This document shows positions 1-7,868 of a stretch of DNA of 64,000 nucleotides, piece after piece. The position numbers and the translations under genes were made by a program. Source of the DNA: Halomarina ordinaria (GTDB taxonomy: Archaea > Halobacteriota > Halobacteria > Halobacteriales > Haloarculaceae); assembly GCF_030553305.1 (NCBI RefSeq), contig NZ_JARRAH010000001.1:2232001-2296000 (forward strand). Direction: 5' to 3'. Position 1 is the stretch's first letter. Every line of letters starts with the position of its first letter. The notes beneath the pieces are model-generated. The model was not told the DNA's origin. It saw only the letters and a program-made list of their open reading frames with translations, and ran no database searches.

Positions 1-1374
1 TTCGACGAACCTGCCAATGAGGTCTGCCGTCGGTTCGGGGAATGCTCGGCGAACCACATCGTACTCGAACACCTTCGACGGATCCGAAAGCGTCTGCTGA
101 AGGGCCTTCCCACCGAAGAGGGCCTGCTCGCGCCATTCTCGCTCATCATGTGGGAGGGCCTCCAGAAGCGCTCGCACACACACGGTCGGGACAGGTGCCC
201 CATCGCGCAGAGCACAGATCGCCTCGTAGAGACGTGTGAGTTCTTCCGTCCAGAGATCGGGCTGGTTGAGGGTGGTGTACGGAATCCCCTCGCGCCGGAG
301 CGCCGCAGCGAGCGATCGTACATGGCGGTTCGTCCGTCCAAGGACGAAGACTGCGACGCCCTGCTGTGGGGTATGCGTATCGAGAGCGTGTCGAACACAC
401 GCACCGAGGCGGCTAGCATCCCTCGTAACCACTCGTTGTACTGTTCCGCCCTCTCGTGCGGACGTGAGTCCTGCTGTCTCGTTCGCGGGGTGAGACCTGA
501 GGATGCTGCGGGCGGCGATTGTAATCGCCGAGGGGACACGATAACTCTCGTTGAGCGTTTCAACACGGTCGACAGGCATTCGCTCGAAGAGGGCCGGCGT
601 CGCCTCGCGGAACGAGTAGATGCTCTGGTTCGCGTCCCCTGCGAGATAGATAACATCGAATCCTCCACTGTCACGCCATTCACGGAAGAGCGCATATTCC
701 TGCGGAGAGAGATCCTGAAACTCGTCGATGAAAAGAACCCGACCCTGAGGGTGGTAGCTCTCGTCGATGGCGAGGTTGACATAGTCATGGTGCTCGAAGA
801 GCGGACGGGGAGCCGTCTCGGCTTTATACGCCTTCCACGCCTCTAGAGCAGCGTGGACCTCCTCGCTGGAGAGTGGAAGGGAAATCGGTGCGTTGACGTG
901 CGCAGCGGCATCTCGACGTGTGAGCGCGAGATGTTCCGCAAGTCGAAAGACCTTGTTCCCGGTTGGTTCCGATTCTGGACGACCCTCCACACGAGCTCGA
1001 AGACTGGTCGTCATCATCTCGGGTGCATATTCGAAGCCCCAGTCGCGGCAGAATCCCTCGTAGATGTCGCCATTGTGGACCGGAGTGATGACCTGCTCTC
1101 GGGGGTTATCGAGACCGCCAGCCCGGAGACACGAAGAGAGTGCCGCGCCGTGGAAGGTACGAGCGTGCTTCTTGACCGTGTCCATCGACTCCTCGGGGAA
1201 AACTTCGTGGAGTCGGTCTGCGACCTCCGTCCGGGCCGCCCGAGTGAACGTGAGATACAAGCAGTCGTCGAGCGAGTATCCGCTCTTGGCGTGCGACGAG
1301 ACATACCCGACGAGGGCGGTCGTCTTCCCCGCACCCGGAGCGCCGTCGATTTTCACGACTTCAGTCATGTTCAT
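1..1374 (-). CDS. UvrD/Rep-like superfamily 1 DNA helicase, partial (C-terminus beyond left edge)
   Basis: 458 codons stay open to base 1, so the protein is cut by the window, not broken. Visible SF1A motifs in order: Walker A GAPGAGKTT at about residues 11-19, motif Ia-like FTRAARTEVADR, Walker B/motif II LFIDEFQDLSPQE near residue 195, motif III LAGDANQSIYSFREA, and motif IV LNESYRVPSAI. These identify an ATP-dependent 3'-5' helicase related to UvrD, PcrA and phage homologues. The start overlaps the stop of the upstream gene as ATGA (1371-1374), so translation is probably coupled. GC is lower than in the rest of the window. Its operon partners are unrecognised, so repair, plasmid maintenance and defence all remain possible jobs. 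A second in-frame ATG lies two codons later. Confidence 0.9.
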   Translation of the reverse strand, partial: MNMTEVVKIDGAPGAGKTTALVGYVSSHAKSGYSLDDCLYLTFTRAARTEVADRLHEVFPEESMDTVKKHARTFHGAALSSCLRAGGLDNPREQVITPVHNGDIYEGFCRDWGFEYAPEMMTTSLRARVEGRPESEPTGNKVFRLAEHLALTRRDAAAHVNAPISLPLSSEEVHAALEAWKAYKAETAPRPLFEHHDYVNLAIDESYHPQGRVLFIDEFQDLSPQEYALFREWRDSGGFDVIYLAGDANQSIYSFREATPALFERMPVDRVETLNESYRVPSAITIAARSILRSHPANETAGLTSAREGGTVQRVVTRDASRLGACVRHALDTHTPQQGVAVFVLGRTNRHVRSLAAALRREGIPYTTLNQPDLWTEELTRLYEAICALRDGAPVPTVCVRALLEALPHDEREWREQALFGGKALQQTLSDPSKVFEYDVVRRAFPEPTADLIGRFVE

Positions 1375-2342
1375 AGCCTCCCGATGAACCGCTCCGGTTC
1401 GTCTCGTGTCTCGGCGATTGTCGCGAGATTCTCCGGGTCGTACTCGATGAGGGTGGGGGTGAACGGGTACACGCGATGATTGCCGATGCGCTTCTGTGGA
1501 CCCAGGATGTCCCCTCGTTCGCGGAGTCTCGAGATGATCTCCGGGTAGAGCTTGTGCGAACCGACGTCGCTCACGCAATCACGGATGGCCTCTCCCTGCA
1601 CCCATACCACTGGCCCCGTGGTATCGAGCGCGTCGAAGTTCGAGACGTCCTCCTCGTGTACGACATTCGTTGGTGCTCGGTCGAGTGCCTCGCGCGTATC
1701 GAAGGGGACGCTAACCCAGTTGCGTAATCGCGAAAGAACGTCATCCGAAATCGCATCGATGCTGTCGTAGTCGTCTCCCTCGATGACGGAGGCCACTTCG
1801 CGCCATACCGCTTTGAGCTCGTTCCAGTGTTCGTCTTCGACATCGACTTCGGCGGGGAAGAACGCGGCAACGTACTGCTCTTCGAGCTTCGCTGTCGCGC
1901 CACGCACCCATTCGCCGGGGGTGAACTCGATCTTCGCGTGATGGTCCTCCCTCGTAAGCTTGATGACGATTCGTCCGTTCCGGCCAGCTCGGTAGAAGTG
2001 GACCTCGTCAGTCTCGTCTAGTAGCTGCGTGACGACCGGGGCCTGAAGCGCCTTCGCGACTTCGTCGTGCCTCGCGTCGAGTGTCGAGCAGACCTTGTGG
2101 AAGGCGCCAGCAACGGCATCGCCATCGATACCCTCGCTTACCCCGTCACGGAGCTTATTCGCGATGGTCCCGCGCTTCAGGTCCGAAGTGTAGAACGTCC
2201 GGGACTGGGTCGAACTGTAGATGACACGGCGTTCGTTCTCCGGACCCGGCTCGGTGACACGAACCGAGACGCCATCGTCGGTCGACGTGAGGGTCAACTC
2301 AACGCCGGGAACGAGAGGGAGAGGCTCGCCCTTCTCAACCAT
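1371..2342 (-). CDS. unknown 323-residue protein in helicase operon
   Basis: I do not recognise this protein. It is soluble, acidic, and has no signal peptide or membrane segment. The N-terminal part looks beta-rich. The last ~90 residues contain VGSHKLYPEIISRLRERGD, followed by a short basic strand region, which could be a winged-helix-like or recognition element; that is inference only. It starts 8 bp inside the 3' end of the small gene before it and ends in an ATGA overlap with the helicase gene, so the genes are very likely one transcript and the products may cooperate. Codon use is less GC-biased than in the chromosome to the right. Confidence 0.8.
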   Translation of the reverse strand: MVEKGEPLPLVPGVELTLTSTDDGVSVRVTEPGPENERRVIYSSTQSRTFYTSDLKRGTIANKLRDGVSEGIDGDAVAGAFHKVCSTLDARHDEVAKALQAPVVTQLLDETDEVHFYRAGRNGRIVIKLTREDHHAKIEFTPGEWVRGATAKLEEQYVAAFFPAEVDVEDEHWNELKAVWREVASVIEGDDYDSIDAISDDVLSRLRNWVSVPFDTREALDRAPTNVVHEEDVSNFDALDTTGPVVWVQGEAIRDCVSDVGSHKLYPEIISRLRERGDILGPQKRIGNHRVYPFTPTLIEYDPENLATIAETRDEPERFIGRL

Positions 2343-2541
2343 TGTGGACCTCCTTCAGGGCTGCCGAAGTCGCACGAAACCTTCCGTCGACGACCGTGTA
2401 AACAATAAGGTCGGTCGACTCGACGGAGACCCCGAGTGCAAGGAGGTCGTCCGCCGTTAAAAACACCGCAACGCCGAGAGGTTGTCCCTGTGCGTCGCGG
2501 TTCATACGGGCGGTCCGCCGCGAAGGGGTGGTCTCGCTCAT
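2335..2541 (-). CDS. small unknown protein (68 aa) in helicase operon
   Basis: Start chosen at the ATG beginning MSETTPSRRTARMNR because it forms an ATGA overlap with the stop of an upstream 46-codon frame; a start three codons earlier is also open. The core, QGQPLGVAVFLTADDLLALG, followed by a short strand-rich segment, looks like a small alpha/beta or beta-hairpin domain; no family recognised. It overlaps the next gene by 8 bp. It is probably the second gene of the operon that ends in the UvrD-like helicase. Confidence 0.65.
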   Translation of the reverse strand: MSETTPSRRTARMNRDAQGQPLGVAVFLTADDLLALGVSVESTDLIVYTVVDGRFRATSAALKEVHNG

Positions 2542-2678
2542 CGGATACACCCCTTCGTGTCGTCGAGAGGTCTCGCGATGAATCTCGATGAGCTTCGATC
2601 GTCAGAGACCTGGATACCGGGTATCCCGGGGATGGTGGTCGTCGTTCGCTTCGGGGCGGGACGTTGGGGCGCGTCCAT
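2538..2678 (-). CDS. possible 46-residue leader gene of the helicase operon
   Basis: A 46-codon frame starts with ATG at 2678 and ends in a TGA sharing two bases with the ATG of the next gene. The product is basic and proline/threonine-rich and I recognise nothing in it. An A/T-rich CTATTGAATG element lies about 30 bp before the ATG, the usual spacing of a haloarchaeal TATA element for a leaderless transcript, which makes this the likely first gene. The exact stop/start overlap is the main reason to believe it; composition alone is weak. Confidence 0.4.
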   Translation of the reverse strand: MDAPQRPAPKRTTTTIPGIPGIQVSDDRSSSRFIARPLDDTKGCIR

Positions 2679-2715
2679 ACTCCCCTTATGACCATTGGGG
2701 TACATTCAATAGAGG

Positions 2716-2731
2716 ACAAATCTAGATTTGT
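2716..2731. promoter_or_regulatory. perfect 16-bp palindrome between divergent genes
   Basis: ACAAATCTAGATTTGT equals its own reverse complement over all 16 bases. It lies in the 66-bp gap between the divergent starts at 2678 and 2745, 38 bp from one and 14 bp from the other, a good position for an operator controlling both directions. A dimeric repressor from the island is the natural candidate ligand, but that is inference. Confidence 0.55.
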
Positions 2732-2744
2732 AGCCCTGATAAAT

Positions 2745-3977
2745 ATGAAACGGTGTGGATACCTGTTGAGCGAGACTGAGCGAGCGTTCCTTCGCGAGGG
2801 GGAAGTCCCAGCAGAAGTTCGATATACGGCAGGAGAGCTAGAAAAACGGGTGGAAGAGAAAGCGGCCCACCTTCCCGAGTTCTTCGAATATCTGCTTGAA
2901 GACATCCGACTCTACAACCAGCGAAATAAACTCGAGATAGCTCAATGGGGGACAAGCTGGCGGAAGTTGTTCAGTATCGGCGGTGACGTCGAAGTAGCGT
3001 TCAGGTATACTGCCCCACGAGCTTCACCAACTGGGGGTGTCATCGAATCACCGTCTAATGGCATCCGTACTGGACGTCGTTTTGGGCGGATGATGAGTCG
3101 GCTGGTACCGTCAGACGGACCGTTTGACCGCGAATCCGTATTAACGGAGTTCGCATGGGGAGTGCTCGAAGGAGTGTTTAATCATCCCGACGAGGAACGT
3201 CGCGCAGAACGCATCCACGATGCAGCGAGGCTATTCACTCAACGGGCTGAAGCAGAGCGACCGATTTACGCTCAGACGCAAGGAGATACGCAGCGAGTGT
3301 TCGGTCACTCATTTGACCGACGGAGACAGCGCTCCGAGGTCGTAGAACAGGTATTGCGGGAAAGGGGTGTCGAACCCGAACCCTGGGTGGTCGGACGGGC
3401 AACGAATCTGGTAGAGCAGTCGCTGGGAGAAAGTCCATATGACCAGCAGTGCGTGTGGGAAACCTTAGACGAGGACGAGCAGAGACAGCAGATTCGTGAG
3501 GTCGTGGTCGAACATCGGCTCGCTGAACGATATCGGTTGGTCGAAAGCCTGAGAGCAGATATAGAGCCGCTACAGAACAAACGGATACGGGGTGTCACAG
3601 GAGAAGAAGTCCTGTCAGTACTGTTTGAGGAAACAGAGTTGCCCCAGAACGGGGCTCCCTCCAGCGAGGAGATGTCCTCCAGAGAGATTGCGAAGAGAAT
3701 CCAGCCAACGAAGGCGCACGGACTAGCAGGGAGTGTAACGTCGGTTGCCGAAGAGCTCTCGGGGCGAACGAATACAGAACCGTGGCGGAGTCGGCCACTT
3801 ATCGACAAATCGGACGAGGGGTGGAAGCTAACCGCATATGGCAAGCTGTTCGCCGCGTATCACCTAGTTGACTCCGACTCGGCGGGTATCACCGTTGACC
3901 CACTTTGGCATCTACCCGAGGTGAGCATCGAATTAGCTCTAGAAGAGCTCATTGAGGGGAAGGAAGACGATGATTAG
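2745..3977 (+). CDS. unknown 410-residue island protein with possible winged-helix end
   Basis: The start ATG at 2745 (MKRCGYLLSETERAFLREGE) was preferred to upstream in-frame starts because those would run through the 16-bp palindrome and the neighbouring promoter. The N-terminal segment resembles, in my reading, a short helical module common at the start of haloarchaeal element proteins (a ...L(T/S)E.(D/E)R.(F/Y)L pattern). The middle is strongly helical and charged. The C-terminal ~100 residues (REIAKRIQPTKAHGLAGSV, then DEGWKLTAYGKLF) look like a helix-turn-helix with a wing. No catalytic motif is visible. The 3' end overlaps the convergent small gene by 4 bp. GC is well below the chromosomal average here. 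Confidence 0.75.
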   Translation: MKRCGYLLSETERAFLREGEVPAEVRYTAGELEKRVEEKAAHLPEFFEYLLEDIRLYNQRNKLEIAQWGTSWRKLFSIGGDVEVAFRYTAPRASPTGGVIESPSNGIRTGRRFGRMMSRLVPSDGPFDRESVLTEFAWGVLEGVFNHPDEERRAERIHDAARLFTQRAEAERPIYAQTQGDTQRVFGHSFDRRRQRSEVVEQVLRERGVEPEPWVVGRATNLVEQSLGESPYDQQCVWETLDEDEQRQQIREVVVEHRLAERYRLVESLRADIEPLQNKRIRGVTGEEVLSVLFEETELPQNGAPSSEEMSSREIAKRIQPTKAHGLAGSVTSVAEELSGRTNTEPWRSRPLIDKSDEGWKLTAYGKLFAAYHLVDSDSAGITVDPLWHLPEVSIELALEELIEGKEDDD

Positions 3978-4237
3978 ATATTCGAGATGTCTACCTCTTC
4001 CTGTATTTCCTCGGAAGAGCGAAGAGCCTCAACAGCAGTGTCTAACCCCTGATCCTCGAAATCTTTGCTCGTTGGATTGTATGGCGAAATCGCCCATGAT
4101 TTAGGCTCTAAATCACCATTTTCGTTTTTCTTGAAGTAATAGACCCAGTGTCGGTTCGTTCCATCCCAGGTGTCAACTCGAACGGTGTATTCGCCCGTCG
4201 CTCCTTTCCCTAAGACGGTAATATCTTGGTTTGACAT
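3974..4237 (-). CDS. small unknown protein (87 aa) at island edge
   Basis: Start taken at MSNQDITVLGKGATGEYTVR; an in-frame ATG 12 codons earlier is possible. The product is a small soluble protein with a beta-rich N-terminal half (VRVDTWDGTNRHWVYYFKK) and a helical acidic tail. I do not recognise the family. GC is among the lowest in the window, as expected of an acquired gene. A TATATG element sits only about 13 bp before the chosen start, too close for a leaderless start, so the N-terminus is uncertain. It is convergent with the 410-residue gene with a 4-bp overlap. Confidence 0.6.
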   Translation of the reverse strand: MSNQDITVLGKGATGEYTVRVDTWDGTNRHWVYYFKKNENGDLEPKSWAISPYNPTSKDFEDQGLDTAVEALRSSEEIQEEVDISNI

Positions 4238-4287
4238 TTCTGAACGACATATACTGTGACGAGTAGGTCTCATAATTCCATCGTTCG

Positions 4288-4908
4288 TTGGGGGTACACA
4301 CTAGTAGAAACCCGTTTCTTCACAAACGGTCGAAAATCAAGAACAAGGCCGAGCGCAACCGCGTCTACGCCTTCACCGAGATCCGCCGGTTGACGGGCGC
4401 GCTCCAGTTGCCGGACCACATCCGCGACCGTGCGTGCGTCCTCTTCGAGTCGGCCCAGGACGCGGACCTCCTGCGCGGGCGCTCCATCGAGGGGTTCGCC
4501 GCGGCGGCCGTCTACGCCACCTGCCGGGTCGACGCCGTCTCGCGGACGCTGGGGGAGGTCGTCGAGCGTGCGAAGGCGACCGACGCGGAGCTGAAGACGG
4601 CCTACGACGCGCTGAACCGCGACCTCGGCCTCCCGACCGGCCCCATCGACCCCCGCGAGTACCTCGCGCGCTTCGCGAGCGACCTCGACCTCCCCCGGGC
4701 GGTCGAACGCCGCGCGCGCGAACTCGCCGACGTGGCCCACGACCGCGCGCTCGTCTCCGGACGCAACCCCGCCGGCGTCGCCGCCGCCTGCCTCTACACC
4801 GCGGCGACCGAGAACGACTGCGACCTCACCCAGTGCCGCGTGGCCGACGTCGCCGACGTCACGCCGGTCACGCTGCGCTCGACGTACTACGACCTGCGCG
4901 AGGAGTAG
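4288..4908 (+). pseudogene. tfb: 5'-truncated transcription initiation factor B (TFB) gene
   Basis: From AERNRVYAFTEIRRLTGAL onward the reading frame matches archaeal TFB through both cyclin-fold repeats (ARACVLFESAQ-type repeat 1, and GRNPAGVAAACLYTAATE in repeat 2) to a normal C-terminus. TFB is known to recruit RNA polymerase through an N-terminal zinc ribbon and B-finger and to bind TATA-TBP through the cyclin folds. The zinc ribbon and B-finger are absent, and no ATG or GTG lies in a suitable place; only a TTG at 4288 opens the frame. GC jumps from island-like to chromosomal at about 4310-4330. I read this as a TFB gene cut by insertion of the island or by a rearrangement. A shortened but translated DNA-binding decoy is possible. 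The 3' end overlaps the convergent MinD gene by 22 bp. Confidence 0.75.
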
Positions 4909-5546
4909 ACGGCAGTCGCGAGTTCTTCGAACGGTTCCGCACACTCGGTCGAGAGCGACGCGACCGGAACACCGGTCGTCGTCGCCGTCGCGACCGTCTC
5001 GGAGGCCGGTATCGTCGTCACGGGTGCGCCGAAGAGCCGTTCCACCCGCGAGACGGGGGGGTCCGCCCCGACGCGGTTGAGCGCGACACCCGCCAGCCCC
5101 GCGTCCAGTTCCCGGGCGAGCACCCGCGCTCGAATCGCGTCGGCCAGCGCGACCGACGACGGCGTCGTGACCACTACGCACGACTCGGCCGCGAGCAGCG
5201 CCAACCCCACGTCGCTGCCCAGCCCCGCCGGGCAGTCGACGACGACGCGACCGTACACCGACTCGACCGCCTCGACGGTCTCGACGAGCCGTCGCGGGTC
5301 GGCCGCCCGCGCGCCTCGAAGGGTTCGACCGCACGGCAGGAGCGCGACGGGGCCGTCCTCACGCACGGCCTCGACGGGGTCGGCGCGGCCGGCCAGCACG
5401 TCGTGGAGGTCGGGGCCGCGCGCGGTCGGCAGGTCTGCCATCCCGAGGTCGGCGTCCACGACGACCGCTGAGAGTGCCCGCCCGAGGTTGTACGCGACCG
5501 TGCTCTTGCCGACGCCGCCCTTCCCGCCGGTGACGGCGACCCTCAC
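4887..5546 (-). CDS. MinD/ParA-family P-loop ATPase
   Basis: 219 residues. The deviant Walker A GGKGGVGKST lies at residues 7-16 with the signature first lysine. The switch I aspartate is in VVVDADLGMADLPT, and the Walker B-like motif is VVVDCPAGLG near residue 100. Family members are membrane- or DNA-associated ATPases that position division, motility or surface machinery. No long C-terminal amphipathic tail is obvious. It is the last gene of a minus-strand set, overlapping the gene before it by 4 bp (5543-5546), so its partners are probably the haloarchaea-type unknowns upstream. Which of the several haloarchaeal MinD paralogues it is cannot be decided by eye. Confidence 0.88.
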   Translation of the reverse strand: MRVAVTGGKGGVGKSTVAYNLGRALSAVVVDADLGMADLPTARGPDLHDVLAGRADPVEAVREDGPVALLPCGRTLRGARAADPRRLVETVEAVESVYGRVVVDCPAGLGSDVGLALLAAESCVVVTTPSSVALADAIRARVLARELDAGLAGVALNRVGADPPVSRVERLFGAPVTTIPASETVATATTTGVPVASLSTECAEPFEELATAVYSSRRS

Positions 5547-6283
5547 GCGAGACGCTCCAGCGTGTCGACCGGCACCTCGACGCCCGCCCGCTCGTGCAGG
5601 GTCGCGGCTCGCTCCTCGGCCACGCTGGCCGCGAGGCGCTCGCGGTCCGCCGCGAGCGCCGCCCGGAGTGCCCGTGCCCCCGCGAGGCCGCCGACGCGCT
5701 CCAGCGCCTCGGTCGCCTCGGCCAGCGAGTCGGCACCGGCCAGTCGCTCGGCGGCCGCGACGCGCGCCTCGATAGCCGCGAGCGCGTCACCTCCGGCGAC
5801 GTCGAGGACGGCGCCCTCGCTCGACCGCTCGTCGGCGAGCGCGTCGTCGGCCACGGGGTCGGCGCACTCGCCGCTCGCGGGGTCGCGCTCGACTCCCCGT
5901 GCGTTCGACGGCTCCGGAACGGCCCCCCGCGGCGGACGGGGGTCGGAGAGCGCGCGGACGACCCCGTCCGGCGTCGCCGTCACCTCGGGCGCCCAGTCGG
6001 GTCGCCCGAACGCCGGGGCCGTCTCCCCGGGGGGCGCCCACGCCACCTCGACGCACCCCTCGGCCGGCGGTTCGGGCGTGGCGAACCCGACGGCGCGCGT
6101 CCCCTCGACTCGCCCCGTGAACTGGCCGTCCGCCCACCCTTTCGCGGGGACACCGTTGCGGCGTGGCGGCCACACCCGGTCGTACGCGGGGTCCAGTTCC
6201 ACTCGTCGAGGACGGTCGCTCCGGAGGACGACCGAGACGAACGTCACCCCGCCGTCGCGGTGCTGCGTGCAGTCGACGTCCAT
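5543..6283 (-). CDS. unknown 246-residue protein upstream of MinD-like gene
   Basis: No enzyme motif seen. The N-terminal ~110 residues are beta-rich and read like a compact immunoglobulin- or jelly-roll-like domain (VSVVLRSDRPRRVELDPAYD; GFATPEPPAEGCVEVAW). A low-complexity acidic linker follows, and the last ~80 residues are alanine-rich helix (ALAAIEARVAAAERLAGADS) that could form a coiled coil. It starts 30 bp after the coiled-coil gene and overlaps the MinD start by 4 bp, so co-translation with the ATPase is likely. A role as cargo or adaptor for the ATPase is inference. Confidence 0.75.
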   Translation of the reverse strand: MDVDCTQHRDGGVTFVSVVLRSDRPRRVELDPAYDRVWPPRRNGVPAKGWADGQFTGRVEGTRAVGFATPEPPAEGCVEVAWAPPGETAPAFGRPDWAPEVTATPDGVVRALSDPRPPRGAVPEPSNARGVERDPASGECADPVADDALADERSSEGAVLDVAGGDALAAIEARVAAAERLAGADSLAEATEALERVGGLAGARALRAALAADRERLAASVAEERAATLHERAGVEVPVDTLERLA

Positions 6284-6313
6284 GACGGCACTTGGCGCGT
6301 TCTCCCGGATAAA

Positions 6314-7162
6314 CTACAGCCGGAGGGCGGGCGCGTCGAGCCACGCGACGGCCGCCTCGACGCTCGCGAAGCGGTCGCAGGCGAGGACGACGGGTGCGCG
6401 CGCCTCGCCCACCCGGAGCACGGCGAGCGCGGCGGTCGGGCCGTCGACCGCGAAGGGGTCCTCGGGGTCGGCTCCCGGGAGAGCCTCGACGGCAGCGCGG
6501 TACTCGCCCTCGACCCGCTCGACGAGGTGTCTGCGGGCGGCCCGGTCGAGGTTGGCGACCCGGTCCGCGAGGCGCCGTCGCTCCTCGCACGCGTCGTATC
6601 GCTCCCGGCGTCGCTCCCGGAGGGCACGCCACTCCTCGCGGGCGGCCTCGCGTTCCGTCTCGCGCTCGGAGAGCCGTCTGGCGACGTCGGTGAGGTCGTC
6701 GGCCGCGGCGCGGGCGGCCGCCTCGTCGCCGGCCTCGCGGAGCGCTCGCACCTCCCCGCGGCGGGTAGCGACGCGCTCGCGCAACCGCTCGACCCGTTCG
6801 CTGGCCGTCGCCAGCCGTCGCCGTACCTCGGTCGCGTCGGTTCGGTCCGGGGCGACGGCCTCGCGCTCGACGGCCGCCGCTCGCCGCGCGAGTCGGTCGC
6901 GCTCGGCGTCCTGTGGGGCGTCCAGTCCCCGCGACCGGGCGGCGGCCGCGAGCGCGGTCCGAACCCGGAGGGTCGTCCCCGGACGGACGACGCCGACGTG
7001 GTCGTGGAGGGGTCCCGGTGGCGGACACTCGACGAACGAACCGGGCGCGCGCACGGCCCGCGCGACCGTCTCGACCGACAACGCCACGTCCCGGAGGTCG
7101 AGCGCCCGCCCCTCGCGCGTCCCGCCTCGGAGGTGGACGCGCACGTCGTCGCGACCGGGCAT
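6314..7162 (-). CDS. coiled-coil protein of the MinD-like operon
   Basis: 282 residues. The N-terminal ~85 residues form a small alpha/beta part (VRVHLRGGTREGRALDLRDV; VGVVRPGTTLRVRTAL). Residues ~95-205 are a nearly continuous arginine/glutamate/alanine heptad region, a strong coiled coil. The C-terminal ~70 residues form a short alpha/beta end (VLRVGEARAPVVLACDRFAS). No membrane segment or nucleotide-binding motif is visible. The 4-bp space to the previous gene and 30 bp to the next indicate one operon. Family not recognised. Its composition fits a scaffold working with a ParA-type ATPase. Confidence 0.75.
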   Translation of the reverse strand: MPGRDDVRVHLRGGTREGRALDLRDVALSVETVARAVRAPGSFVECPPPGPLHDHVGVVRPGTTLRVRTALAAAARSRGLDAPQDAERDRLARRAAAVEREAVAPDRTDATEVRRRLATASERVERLRERVATRRGEVRALREAGDEAAARAAADDLTDVARRLSERETEREAAREEWRALRERRRERYDACEERRRLADRVANLDRAARRHLVERVEGEYRAAVEALPGADPEDPFAVDGPTAALAVLRVGEARAPVVLACDRFASVEAAVAWLDAPALRL

Positions 7163-7165
7163 CCG

Positions 7166-7504
7166 TCACAGGTCCCGGCCGGCGAGCGCCTCCGGGTCGG
7201 GGTGGTCGCTCCCGGCGGCGAACGCGGCGTACGGGAGGCTCCGGCGCTCGCGGGCCTCGTAGGCGCGGGCGGCCCGCCGGACGCGCTCGGGGACGGCGTC
7301 GAACTCGTTGAACGGCGCCACCCACGAGAGTTCGACGCTCCCGGGGTGTTTCTCGCGGAGGCGCAGCGCGTGGAACGCGGCGAGTTCGGTCGGTTCGAAC
7401 AGCGCGACGCGGCCGAACCGCTGTACGACGCACTCCTCGTGCGCCCGGTGGACGTTCCTGAGGCTCCCGCGGGCGGCCCGCGAGTGGGCGATGACGAGCA
7501 ACAC
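7166..7504 (-). CDS. unknown 112-residue protein of the MinD-like operon
   Basis: A small soluble protein beginning MLLVIAHSRAARGSLRNVHR, with a histidine/arginine-rich N-terminal half. The C-terminal part carries aromatic and charged residues (HPGSVELSWVAPFNEFDAVP). No known motif recognised. It is separated by 3 bp from the coiled-coil gene after it and by 47 bp from the gene before it, on the same strand. Strong haloarchaeal third-position GC supports real coding. Confidence 0.7.
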   Translation of the reverse strand: MLLVIAHSRAARGSLRNVHRAHEECVVQRFGRVALFEPTELAAFHALRLREKHPGSVELSWVAPFNEFDAVPERVRRAARAYEARERRSLPYAAFAAGSDHPDPEALAGRDL

Positions 7505-7551
7505 GCCCCGAGGTGGACCCCTCCACTCGCAAAAACGTTCGGATTTCGTAC

Positions 7552-7824
7552 TTATCGGTCGACCCGTTCGACGTCGAACGGGTCGGGGTCGGAGACGAGT
7601 TCGCGGAGGCGCTCGCGGGCCGCCTTCGGGGAGGGTGCCAGTACGACGAGGCCGTCGACGGTACCCTCGCCGCTGGCGCGGTAGGCGTCCTGCTCCTCGA
7701 AGGAGGTGGCGTAGGTGCGGAGGACGCCCCGGACGCGCCGCTCGGTGGCGGCGAGGTCGGCCTCGCCCGCCTCGAACTCGCTCAGCGCGTCTTCGATGTT
7801 CCGCAGGGCGGATATCCGGTCCAT
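7552..7824 (-). CDS. unknown 90-residue protein, first gene of the MinD-like operon
   Basis: Start ATG at 7824 (MDRISALRNIEDALSEFEAG); earlier in-frame starts would run into the upstream intergenic region. The first half is a helical segment with the look of a short coiled coil. The second half (DGLVVLAPSPKAARERLREL) looks like a beta-alpha element. Family not recognised. Five genes from here to 4887 run in one direction with short gaps or overlaps, and I treat them as one functional set ending in the MinD-like ATPase. Confidence 0.7.
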   Translation of the reverse strand: MDRISALRNIEDALSEFEAGEADLAATERRVRGVLRTYATSFEEQDAYRASGEGTVDGLVVLAPSPKAARERLRELVSDPDPFDVERVDR

Positions 7825-7868
7825 CCGACTGCCGAGTGTCGAGCGCGGGGTATAAGTCTCCTGTTCGC

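Noticed and set aside
148-846. Long plus-strand frame opposite the partial helicase
   Set aside because: It lies antisense to a frame carrying clear SF1 helicase motifs and has no protein-like features of its own.
2664-2744. Earlier in-frame starts for the 410-residue island protein
   Set aside because: They would place the perfect palindrome and the divergent promoter inside the coding region.
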